A stretch of 64,000 nt of DNA, taken from the NCBI GenBank assembly GCA_033032865.1, contig JAWHQI010000501.1:806001-870000 (forward strand), written 5' to 3'. Positions 43,803-53,200 of the stretch are shown piece by piece. This DNA comes from Dactylorhiza incarnata (taxonomy: Eukaryota; Streptophyta; Magnoliopsida; Asparagales; Orchidaceae). Position 1 is the first letter of the stretch. Every line of letters starts with the position of its first letter. The notes under the pieces were generated by a model, which saw only the letters and a list, made by a program, of their open reading frames with translations, did not search any database and had not been told where the DNA came from. The position numbers were made by a program, and so were the translations under genes.

Positions 43803-44941
43803 CTACTCCCAGGCACGGTCCTCCTCGACCTCCTCTGGTTGTTGATGCTGCGGCTTCTGGCCCCTTGTCCCCTTCGTCTCCAAGAACTCGGGGCAGGTGG
43901 ATGTCACGTGACCCTCCTCCTGATGGAAGTTACAGTAAGGCAACTCGGCTCGGATGCCCCTTCTTTCTCCCGAGCGATTCTTTCTTCTACCTTGGCCGAT
44001 CGCCCGAGCCTGCCGGGGCAGTGGGGGAGGTGTCCTCTCCTCCTGCATCCACCTCGGGCGGTTGGATCTTTTCCTTTTGAAGCCTCCCCCTCCTTGCTCT
44101 CGCGGAGTCGAGATGGTAACCCCTGTGCTCGTCGGGTTATTGGGTAGCCGCTCCCCCGGGTGGCCTCGTCCACCAACGTTTTGACTCCTTTTGGGGTGGG
44201 GCGAGTGGGGGCCGAATGCCTCCCCGCTCGTCCCCCTTTGGGGCTGGGATAGAAGAGCCGGGGCGAGCTGGGAGGGCATCCCCCTCCGGAGCTCGCCCCC
44301 TTGAAGGGGCGGGGCGAGCTGGGAGGGCGCCCCCCTCCTGAGCTCGCCCCCTCGAAGGGGCGGGGCGAGCTGGGAGGGCGCCCCCCTCCTGAGCTCGCCC
44401 CCTTGAAGGGGCGGGGCGAGCTGGGAGGGCGCCCCCCTCCTGAGCTCGCCCCCTTGAAGGGGCGGGGCGAGCTGGGAGGGCGCCCCCATCCTGAGCTCGC
44501 CCCCTTGAAGGGGCAGGGCGAGCTGGGAGGGCGCCCCCCTCCTGAGCTCGCCCCCTTGAAGGGGCGGGGCGAGCTGGGAGGGCGCCCCCCTCCTGAGCTC
44601 GCCCCCTTGAAGGGGCGGGGCGAGCTGGGAGGGCGCCCCCCTCCTGAGCTCGCCCCCTTGAGGATGGGCGAGTGGGGGTATGACACCCCCCCCCCCCCCC
44701 ACTCCCCCCTCACCGGTACTTCCTTCCTGGACTGTTGGCCGAGAGTTCCTGCGTCCACCTGCTCGGGTGGGACCTCCGGACCATCTCCTCTTCTGCCTCC
44801 GACTATCATGGCGAAGGCAACCTCAAAGGTCTGCAGGACCTCTCGCTTGAAGTTTTCGAACATCTCTAACGTCACCCCAGTAACCGGGGGCTGCGAGTGA
44901 CCCAGGTCGGAGCTTCCTCCACCTCCGTCCATGAAGCTCAT
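43803..44941 (-). pseudogene. gag: Gag-like gene with in-frame 51-bp repeats and a terminal zinc knuckle
   Basis: The ATG at 44939-44941 lies 47 bases inside the right LTR. The N-terminus (MSFMDGGGGSSDLGHSQPP, VTLEMFENFKREVLQTFEVA) is followed by a run of 15 C (44686-44700). About eight 17-residue repeats follow (44262-44667, one frame reading KGASSGGGRPPSSPRPF, the other QGGELRRGAPSQLAPPL), then a basic region and the knuckle YCNFHQEEGHVTSTC (CX2HX4HX4C, as in Tat/Ogre-like gags). The start is in one frame and the knuckle in another; the switch is best placed at the C run. The usual capsid core is absent, apparently replaced by the repeats. Whether any product is made is unknown. Confidence 0.7.
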
Positions 44942-44968
44942 CTTGAGAGTTTCTTGAATAGGTCACAC

Positions 44969-44986
44969 TCCACGCTCACCGCACCA
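44969..44986 (-). other. Candidate primer-binding site of the gag-only element
   Basis: Two bases after the LTR end, the minus strand reads TGGTGCGGTGAGCGTGGA. The TGG start fits the complement of a tRNA CCA end; I cannot name the tRNA. Confidence 0.5.
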
Positions 44987-45308
44987 TGTGTTGAAACCGA
45001 GACTTGCGAACAAGACTTAGTCTTTGTGGAGTTCGGGGCCCTCAGCTAGCCGAGGGGTGGCCAATCCTTACTCCTCCCAAGGGAGAGCTCTAGGTTGAAG
45101 GTGTTGGAACTAGGGACTGGACCAAGGGCTTAGTGGGGAGGTCCCGCCACATACCCGGAAGCCCCTTAGGAACTTCCCCTCCCAAGCCACTACTAAGCTT
45201 GTGCACCACTTGAGGCTCTCCTCACCCACTAGAGAGAGAAAGTGGGGGGAGAGAGAGAGGGAGAGAGCTAGCCTGGAATGAGATCCCTCCAAATGGTGCC
45301 CCCTTGGT

Positions 45309-45406
45309 CCTATTTATAGGATTTCTGATTTGGGCTGCGAATAACCAAATACTGCCTGCGAAGTTACCAAAATGCCCCCGGATTTGGCCTGCAGATAGCC
45401 AAATCC
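45309..45406 (-). promoter_or_regulatory. TATA box and hairpins of the gag-only element
   Basis: On the minus strand CCTATAAATAGG (45309-45320) is the TATA box. Upstream (rightwards) are ATTTGG / CCAAAT (45328-45350) and GGATTTGGC / GCCAAATCC (45380-45388 and 45398-45406, perfect nine-base arms), then the 56-bp array. Confidence 0.62.
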
Positions 45407-45464
45407 CGCTGTTCTGGAACGCTAAACGCAGACCGACCCCTCCCCCCGGAACTGGGGGAGAGGG

Positions 45465-46204
45465 GGTACCTCGCGGGTCTCGGCGAGCACCCTGCTGGTC
45501 TCGGCGAGCCCCCTAACTGGGGTACCTCACGGGTCTCGGCGAGCACCCTGCTGGTCTCGGCGAGCTCCCTAACTGGGGTACCTCGCGGGTCTCGGCGAGC
45601 AACCTGCTGGTCTCGGCGAGCCCCATAACTGGGGTACCTCGCGGGTCTCAGCGAGCACCCTGCTGGTCTCGGCGAGCCCCCTAACTGGGGTACCTCGCGG
45701 GTCTCGGCGAGCACCCTGCTGGTCTCGGCGAGCCCCCTAACTGGGGTACCTCGCGGGTCTCGGCGAGCACCCTGCTGGTCTCGGCGAGCCCCCTAACTGG
45801 GGTACCTCGCAGGTCTCGGCGAGCACCCTGCTGGTCTCGGCGAGCCCCCTAACTAGGGTACCTCACTGGTCTCGGCGAGCACCCTGCTGGTCTCGGCGAG
45901 CCCCCTAACTGGGTTACCTCGCGGGTCTCGGCGAGCACCCTGCTGGTCTCGGCGAGCCCCCTAACTGGGGTACCTCGCGGGTCTCGGCGAGCACCCTCCT
46001 GGTCTCGGCGAGCCCCCTAACTGGGGTACCTCGCGGGTCTCGGCGAGCACCCTGCTGGTCTCGGCGAGCCCCCTAACTGGGGTACCTTGCGGGTCTCGGC
46101 GAGCACCCTGCTGGTCTCGGCGAGCCCCCTAACTGGGGTACCTCGCGGGTCTCGGCGAGCACCCTGCTGGTCTCGGCGAGCCCCCTAACTGGGGTACCTC
46201 GCGG
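45465..46204. repeat. 56-bp array in U3, about 13 units
   Basis: The unit is GGTACCTCGCGGGTCTCGG, CGAGCACCCTGCTGGTCTCGG, CGAGCCCCCTAACTGG joined with overlaps. GGTCTCGGCGAGC occurs twice per unit, so it is itself an old duplication. Copies differ by only one or two bases. The matching array in the other LTR is 40548-41095. Confidence 0.95.
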
Positions 46205-46272
46205 AGAAATGATACTCTTAAATACCTCTTGGCTCAAGAACCTACTCGGCGAATACAGGGTTGTACACACCG

Positions 46273-46700
46273 CAAAAACCGGCTCCAAATCACATCGATG
46301 TCAAACCACACAACACGGTCTTGGTGTGGTGTGATTTTGTTCAGTCCAAAATCGACCCCGTTTGTTGCGATTGCGGTTTGGGTTCAAACCACACCAGTTT
46401 CACCCATAATAATAAGTATAGATAATATAGATATATTATAAAAAAATAACAATATAATAATAAACGGGTTGTTGTTCGGTTCTGCTCGGTCCGGTTCAGA
46501 TCGGTTCTAAAAATCTTGAAATCGCTTGAGACTTGTATATTGTGGTTCCGGTTACATTCCGGATAATAAAATGAAAGAACCACACCCGGACCAATGTTGT
46601 TCACGGTTCCAAAATTCAAACCGGAACCCAAATAATTCGCGAACGGTTCAGTCCGATTTTTGCGGTTCTGGTTTGGTTCTAGTTCGGTTTACAGTTTTCG
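46273..46700. other. hAT-like low-complexity sequence interrupted by the gag-only element
   Basis: Text such as ACCACACAACACGGTC, GCGGTTTGGGTTC, CGGTTCCGG and GGTTCTAGTTCGG resembles the interior of non-autonomous hAT elements, as at 35730-35880 and 39765-40015. Terminal repeats were not identified. It continues the flank left of 40511. Confidence 0.35.
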
Positions 46701-48110
46701 ATTTTAAGTGACAGCTTTAGAAGTAGCGGTCGGCTGGCCGAGAGGCCGGCTGCGGGCACTCGTGTACGCATGCGTACGGGCACGAGGTGTGTCGACAGTC
46801 GGCCGGGATGCCAGACGCGAGCCCTCACGGACGCGTGTGTGCGGCCACGAGGCGCGACGGCGGCTGGCCTGGAGGTTGACCGCGACCCCTTGTGACGGCG
46901 AGGCGGAGGCGACCGACGGATGGCCAACCGCGGGCGGTTGGCGCGGCGGATGGGGGCGGTTGGCGCGGCGGTTTTCTCCATGGGTTTGTGGGAACATATG
47001 TAATTTCGGCTATTCGCAGCCCAAAATTCCTATTAATTGAGGGGGATTCCATCACATCTAACCTGAGATAATGTCTCAACTGAGATAACGCACATGTCAT
47101 AAATATACATGTCAAGCTGATCTTCGAGTAGCTGGAGTGTAGCGCCTCAAATGTATTAAAATGAATTTGGTGTGCGGATAGCTATGGTTTGTGTGCATAT
47201 ATCGATTGTTGGTGTGCATATATCAATTGTAGGTGTGCGGATAGAGGTTGTTGGGGTGCGGTTAGCAGGTTCATATTAGGTTTAATCCTAACACATGATC
47301 CCTCCCCTCTCCTTATTCCCTTCTGCCGCAAAGCTAGGGCTCGATCCCCTCCTCCTTTCAGCGAGCGAACGATGTCGCCCCTTCCCTAGCGATCTCTACT
47401 CCCCATTTTCGCGTGAGACCGACGGAAATCCTCTATGCTGCCGCCGATCGAGAAGGAGGAAAGCCAAGCCCTCTTGTCTCCGTCGTCGGGTGCAATCACA
47501 GTCAAGAGAAGCTCACATCTCCCTTTCATCGCCATGAGCAGCTAGGACTGATCGCCTTCCTCCTGTCCTGGCGCTGACCATTAAAGACCGCAACCTCCTT
47601 CTCTCATCCAAGGGCTGACATTATTACCCTCTTCGCGGAGGTGGCCGACCAAACTCCTCCCTCTTTCTCTCTCTTGGCCAACCAAGCGAAGGGTAGGGCT
47701 ATGTGATTTTGTCTGAGAGATTTCCTTATCGAGCCCTCCTCGTCGAGCTCTCCTTGTCGAGCTCCACTTTGCCGGAGAGCCGTTGTCGACCTCACTTTGC
47801 TGTAGTGGTTGGTGCCAAATTCGTGGTTGCAGAAATCCATCCTAGTTCCGAGGAAACTCTTGTCGAAGTGATCTTTGTCGCGAAGGGTTGTCAAAGAAGC
47901 CCTTACCGAGTGAAGTGAGTCATTCGTGTTGTTGTTGCTGATTAAGGGAGAAGAGCATAGAAGAGAAAGTGTGTTGCCACCGGAGCTAGAGTGCTCCAAC
48001 CGACGAGCCATCGCCACCAACGCAAGGAAACCACGCCGCAACCACTCTCCACCCAAATCATTGAGGTTTCAATGGTCGGGAAGGATTGGACGCAAGTAAC
48101 GATCTCTTTA
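46701..48110. other. Unassigned; CpG-rich patch, 24-bp repeats, no recognised gene
   Basis: 46730-46985 is rich in CG and GGTTGGCGCGGCGG words, with ORFs on both strands that show no domain. 47168-47270 holds about four imperfect 24-bp repeats (GGTGTGCATATATCGATTGT and variants). 47300-48060 has several ORFs of 60-150 codons without a family signature; I do not accept any as a gene. Confidence 0.4.
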
Positions 48111-49128
48111 TCCTCGGGTTTAGGATTCGATTGTGCATGTGTGTTATGATGTGATTGTGTGGCACCTGGTTTCTCTAATTAGAGAACCTAGGGCGACCAC
48201 GGTTCCTACGTCCTAGTGAACCTCTGGGTCGATTGTGCCCGTCCCCGACATATTTTGCATTAGAAATATCCGACGAACGATTGCGGATTAGGCAAACTGT
48301 GTGAAGCCTATCTGTGACGATAAGTCCGAATCGGTGATGTTGATTGCATATTTTATATCGGATAATTATCCATGTTTCCATTTTCGTGTTCGCTTACGGG
48401 TTGATAATTGATGTTGGTTGAGGTCGTGAGAATCTGTGTATGGCCTAGGTTGATAGTGAGACCATGTCGATTTGTGATCTGTACCTGTAGTTTGTAGAGG
48501 AACGTGAGTGATGACGAAAGAATTGAACTATAAATCAATAATAAGGCTTAGCTGATTTTAGGTATTTTGTCTTACGAATCATTGCCATAATTATCGGCGT
48601 TGGGGGAAAAACTCTAAGCTTGGGATAAATGTCATATAAGGCGATAATTCTTTATAGAGTAAGTGGCGGTGAACTCTTACGCATAACATGGATCGTGATA
48701 TTAATAAAATCATCGTAAGTAATATTGGATGATTAATTGGTCAAATCCCTCCTAATCAGATTTTGAGCGGAGTATGTTATGTGAGCAATAGTCATGGAGT
48801 TATCCGTAAGATATCGAGTTTGAACTCGTAGGTGTTCGATGTCATCTAGTGGCTTAATAATGTTGAATGATCTTGTATGATCTTATGTGAATTGATTAGA
48901 TCTCCACCCAGAGTGTGGTAGATATGATAGAACTTGTAACATGGTTTGCTTCTATTTTAATTATGTGTATTATGTGTTTTGCTTCTGATTAAGTGAACAG
49001 GACGAGGTAAAGTCGAACCCACATCGTGTTGGTGAAACGATGATCTGAGCAACGAGAACAGACTTAACCGAACCCGCACCATAAATGTGGCAGCAAGGGG
49101 TGTGATGCGCGAATTCCTACACTGCTTA
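48111..49128. other. Possible relic of a LARD-like internal region
   Basis: At 48985-49075 the text (GAACAGGACGAGGTAAAGTCG, AACCCACATCGTG, ATGATCTGAGC) runs parallel to 58310-58370 in the LARD interior (GGAGCAAGTAGAACCCGCATTG, AATGGTCTGAGCGG). GATGTCATCTAGTGGC at 48839 recalls GTGCCATCTAGCGCGGC at 58157. The similarity is weak elsewhere, and no coding sequence was seen. Confidence 0.35.
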
Positions 49129-50112
49129 TAGGAGGGAGAAAAATGCGGTCTGAACGACAGTGAACCGATCGTTGTCAAGTAATAATATGAGGAAGTAAAT
49201 CCCCAAGTATCGAATCTCAAAGGAACACAGTAAGATAGTGTTAACTATCGAGGAAGGACTTGAGATCGAAGTCCTTTAGATCGGATGGATTGCGGAAAAG
49301 GTGGATTGGTTTGTGGAAAGCAAAGTAAAAGAAACTAAATTAACACTACAATGCAGGCCGCTATGCTCTGTTTCGCAAGGTGGATGGAATAGTAGGCTTG
49401 CAGATGGAATGGTTTGCACCAACGAAGTCGAGATGGATTATACGGGCCGTTAGCACCGCTTAGCTTGGCGGATGGAAGAGTAGGCTCACGTAGTGGAAGA
49501 GTAGTCAAGCGAAATGGAAGAGTAGGCTCCCGGAATGGAATGACGGGTTTGCGGAGTGGAATGGAGTGGGGGTGGAATTGGCGCACTTCAAGCACATTCT
49601 ACACAAATAAGCATTTTCACAACTATGAAAATAACACTATAAATCAAGAGTCTAGAATGGAATACATCATCAAATAGTAAAGATTACATTCATATACATC
49701 CATACAAGTAGAGAAAAAGGCAAGAGATACGACCGAATCCGGAGGCTTGTTGTAGATTCACGGTAGGAATCATCGGGTTGTCAATCTGCGTCCTAGATCG
49801 GTCCCAACTATTGTCTGGGGTAGAGGAGGGCTATCACTTCCTCCCAATGGACCCGTCTTCTCCGGTAAGCTACAATCCGGTCACGTCCGATGCGAAGAAC
49901 TCTTGCTAGGTGATGAAGATGACAGTGGAATCCTCTCTTTGAAGCACTTGGATGATGGATGCGGCCGAGATGATCTCCGGGCTCAAGATAGGCGTGTAGA
50001 CTAGTCCCAGAGCACCTCCAGGTGGTGGAAGATGATACAGGGGGCGGAAGAGGCGAATAGGGCTCGAAAACAGCGGAGATAGGGTGTCGTCCAACCTAAT
50101 TTCGCGGACTGC

Positions 50113-50122
50113 GTATTTATAG
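50113..50122 (-). promoter_or_regulatory. TATA-like box next to GCGCACGA palindromes
   Basis: The minus strand reads TCTATAAATACGC. Nine bases upstream (plus 50131) begins GCGCACGA, then GCGCACGA-ccagtga-TCGTGTGC. The intact version, GCGCACGA-ccagtga-TCGTGCGC, lies at 63919-63941 beyond the LARD. Confidence 0.5.
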
Positions 50123-50246
50123 AAAATATGGCGCACGATTAGTGGCGCACGACCAGTGATCGTGTGCACTAGAAGTTGGTGGTCGTGCGCACTGGGCCAG
50201 AAAACCTGCAAGACAAAATTCACAGAAAAATAATATTTGCACGACC

Positions 50247-50251
50247 AGTGG
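50247..50251. repeat. Left target-site duplication (AGTGG) of the LARD
   Basis: AGTGG precedes the LTR start here and follows the second LTR at 63915-63919. Confidence 0.92.
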
Positions 50252-53200
50252 TGTAACATCCCCAATCCTTCTAGACCCCTAGTTGGTATTAGGGCATGGG
50301 TGGTGTGCTGAGTGGCCACTAAGGCTCTTGGACCAAGTGGAGTGTGCTAAGTGCACACCAAGGACACAAAATCAACATAGCCCAATACCACTCCCTTAGG
50401 CCAATTGATCCTCAATTCACCAAATTGACCTCCCCCATACCACCCTAACCGCTAAGGAAGACCATTACCTTGAGAATTGCACTTGGGTGGGACCCAATTG
50501 CATGAAACTGACCAAAGTCAACAATAAGTCAACATTAACCAAACTAAGTCAATTAGGGTTCAATTGACTCCAAATGTTCAAATTAACCTTTCCACCACAC
50601 TCTAAACACTTTAAGGAACTCATTGGACCTGAAAGCCCCATCACTTGGTCAACCAATTGACCAATTTGACCAAAGTCAACTCTAGCTTAATTTAGGTCAA
50701 AATCACACCTTAAGGCTAAATTAGCCCAATTGGGGCCCCACCATGGACCAACCAAGGATGGGTGATGTTAAGGGACCCATGACCCCAAAGTGGGGTCAAC
50801 CCACCAACCTTGGTTGACCAAAGTCAACCATGGTCAACCTAGCCCTTTAAGGTGAATTTCAAGCCTAAATTGAATGGAACCCCAACACCAATCAATTAAC
50901 CATTACTCATGGACTTAGGCCTTGCCCATATCAGCCCTAGACTGAACCCTAGCATTGAGTTTGATTAGCCAAATGAGAGGGGAACAAAAAGGTGATTAAA
51001 AGGCATAAAGCAAAAGCAAACAATCCCCCCCTCTACACTCCACCTCCAATCAACCTAGGGGCCTTCCCTGATTGCTGGGGGTCTGAGCTTGACCCAGGTG
51101 GAAGCAGGAGGCCGACAGCTACAGGAGGGTGGCAGCAAGGGGCATAACCGAGGAGGCCTAAGTTCAAAACAACCTATAGAGGCCTCCCCACTCCAATCGA
51201 ACCACACCATCACCTTCAGGAGGTAGAGAGCAGTCGAGAACGACACCTGGAGCAAAGCTTTTGCTGGAGAAACGAGTTCGGGAGCAGGGTCGCCGGAGCA
51301 AGGCAAATCCATGGCCAACCGTCGCCGGAGCCGCCTCCACGCACCAATAACAGTTTGTTTCTCCTCCCCTCCCCCCATGCTAGCTTCTCATCACAAAACG
51401 CTGAAGGATCGGGCTCAATTGAGCCCGGATCGGCTCAAATCGAGACACTTGGGATCGCCGAAAAACGCCTCCTCCGGCCGCCATGTCGTCGGGAAGTTGT
51501 TTCCCCGACCACCACGAAGGTGGTGGAGGTGGTGGCCGACCGTGGTGGCCACCAGGTGGCCGGGAAATGGAGGAGTAAGTTGGCCCAGAGCGGTTCAATC
51601 CCAGCCGTTGGTTGGAGGAGGAAGATGAGCCGTTACCGCTGGATGTGCTTTAAGATCTGTGCTAGATCATTTCTTTAATTAATTTTAATTCAATATATTA
51701 GCTATTCTGCCTTCATTTAATCAGTCCACTTCAAATGAAAATTAGGGCCTCTTAATAGCTGAATTAGAAAAAGTGCCCAACATGAGAGTTCTAGGCCTTG
51801 GTCTTAACTTTCATTAGGGATTAAGTTCAAGTCATTCGGAGACCCACAGCTCCCTAGGGAGCTGTTTTACTAGGACTGGTCCTACACTAGGTCAGTCCAC
51901 TAAATTAATTACCTAGCCCAAACCCCTCAAGCTTTGAGGTTGTGCTTTTAACCATCGGTTGGTATACCATAGGGGCACCCCCTGCCCAAAGAACAGCCCT
52001 TGGTGGACAATTTTACCTAGGGTTTTTGTGGTAATTAGGATATTTAAATTATGTTGCTTTTTGGAGCATATGATGTCCAAAGGACACTAAATTTTGGTGG
52101 CATGCTCTTTAGTACATGTGTAGTACCTGCCTAAATTTTAACTCTATTTGGAGTTGTTTTGATATGGGAAATGGGAAACCCTAAGGAGGGCCTTAAGGGG
52201 TCAAATTAGTGTTTAGGCCATTTGAGGAGTTGAGTGAGTTAGCCTCCTCCCATCTTGATGCTTATGTAGGTATTGATATTCAAATGCTTGTGACACACCC
52301 TAATGGGCCATTTGGAGCCATTAGGGTGGTGTGACCTAAAACCCTAAAGGTAAACCCTTAAGGTTGCAAAGTAGGGATTTGTGAAGGACATATGAACAAA
52401 TGTCCTTGCCTTGGCTCTGAACTTTGTAGACATGTTTGTAAGAGGATAAAATGTCATAGATATTTTAATGGGAATTTTTAGAGGCATTTAAGTATTTTTC
52501 TCCTAAATAATGAGATTGCCTCCCTTTTTCTTAAATAAATAAAATACATGGTCATATGACCTTGTATGGTTTTGCAACTCTATTAGTGGCTGAATAGGGA
52601 TGAAAATAGACTATAGTAATTTTGTTATGATTTATTGAAGTATTATCCCTTGTGTAGGAAATTTTAGGTGCTTGCTAGCTTAAGGGAATTTAATTTTGAA
52701 AAATGTCAAATCATGGGGCAAAATTGTGAAACTTGGTTATCTGTCATTCAATGCTATTATATGCCCATGACAATTGTTTAGAAGCTTGTAGAATTGTTTT
52801 TCATGTACCTCATGTAGAAATTGGAATTTACAACACTTGAGAATTAAATCTTTTTAAAATGTGAAATCATGGGGCAATGTCATGATACAAGGTGATCTGT
52901 AATTTTAGGTTAATATATGCCCATGACAATTGTTTGGAAGCTTGTAGAATTGTTTTTCATGTACCTCATGTAGAAATTAGAATTTACAACACTTGAGAAT
53001 TAAATCTTTTTAAAATGTCAAATCATGGGGAAATGTTATGATACTTGGTTATCTGTAATTTTATGTTATTATATGCCCATAACCATTGTTTGGAAGCTTG
53101 TAGATTTGAAATTCATGTACTTCATGTAGAAATTGGAATTTACATCACTTGGGTATTAAATCATTTTAAAATGTCAAATCACATGGTAATGACACAATCC

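Larger units (their letters stand above)
40516..46267 (-). mobile_element. Gag-only LTR retroelement made mostly of tandem repeats (TR-GAG-like), 5.75 kb
   Basis: The terminal repeats start TGTTGAAACCGAGACTTGCG (40516 and 44989) and end GTTGTACA (41158 and 46267). CACCG duplications flank the element at 40511-40515 and 46268-46272. Gag-like coding sequence lies on the minus strand next to the right LTR, with a TGG-starting primer-binding site there and a purine tract (GAAAAGAGCGGGG) inside the left LTR, so it is a minus-strand element. There is no pol. Tandem repeats of 56, 77-78, 89, 78 and 51 bp make up about 4.1 of 5.75 kb. It must rely on proteins of another element to move. Confidence 0.88.
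44989..46267 (-). repeat. Right LTR of the gag-only element (5' LTR)
   Basis: At 1279 bp it is complete. In element orientation it starts TGTACAACC, passes through about thirteen 56-bp units (46204 down to 45465) as U3, then hairpins and a TATA box (45309-45320), then an R-U5 part with a GAGAGA-rich stretch. Confidence 0.88.
49129..50251 (-). repeat. LTR-like sequence that received the LARD insertion
   Basis: It resumes at 63920-64000 on the other side of the LARD. It contains repeated GGAAGAGTAGGCT words (49460-49570), a minus-strand TATA-like box at 50113-50122 and, upstream of it, GCGCACGA...TCGTGCGC palindromes. The family was not identified. Confidence 0.45.

Noticed and set aside
40502..43845. 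Many repeat ORFs up to 204 codons on both strands
   Set aside because: All are frames across the 56-, 77-78- and 89-bp arrays; none shows a domain.
44301..44900. A 199-codon plus-strand ORF with 17-residue repeats
   Set aside because: It is the antisense of the 51-bp repeats in gag; the zinc knuckle and LTR position support the minus strand.
46700..48056. A possible host gene in the CpG-rich and 47.6-48.1 kb ORFs
   Set aside because: ORFs occur on both strands, are short, and show no recognisable domain, splice structure or start context I could defend.
51055..51628. ORFs of about 105 codons conserved between the two LARD LTRs
   Set aside because: Conservation is explained by LTR identity, and frames overlap on both strands.
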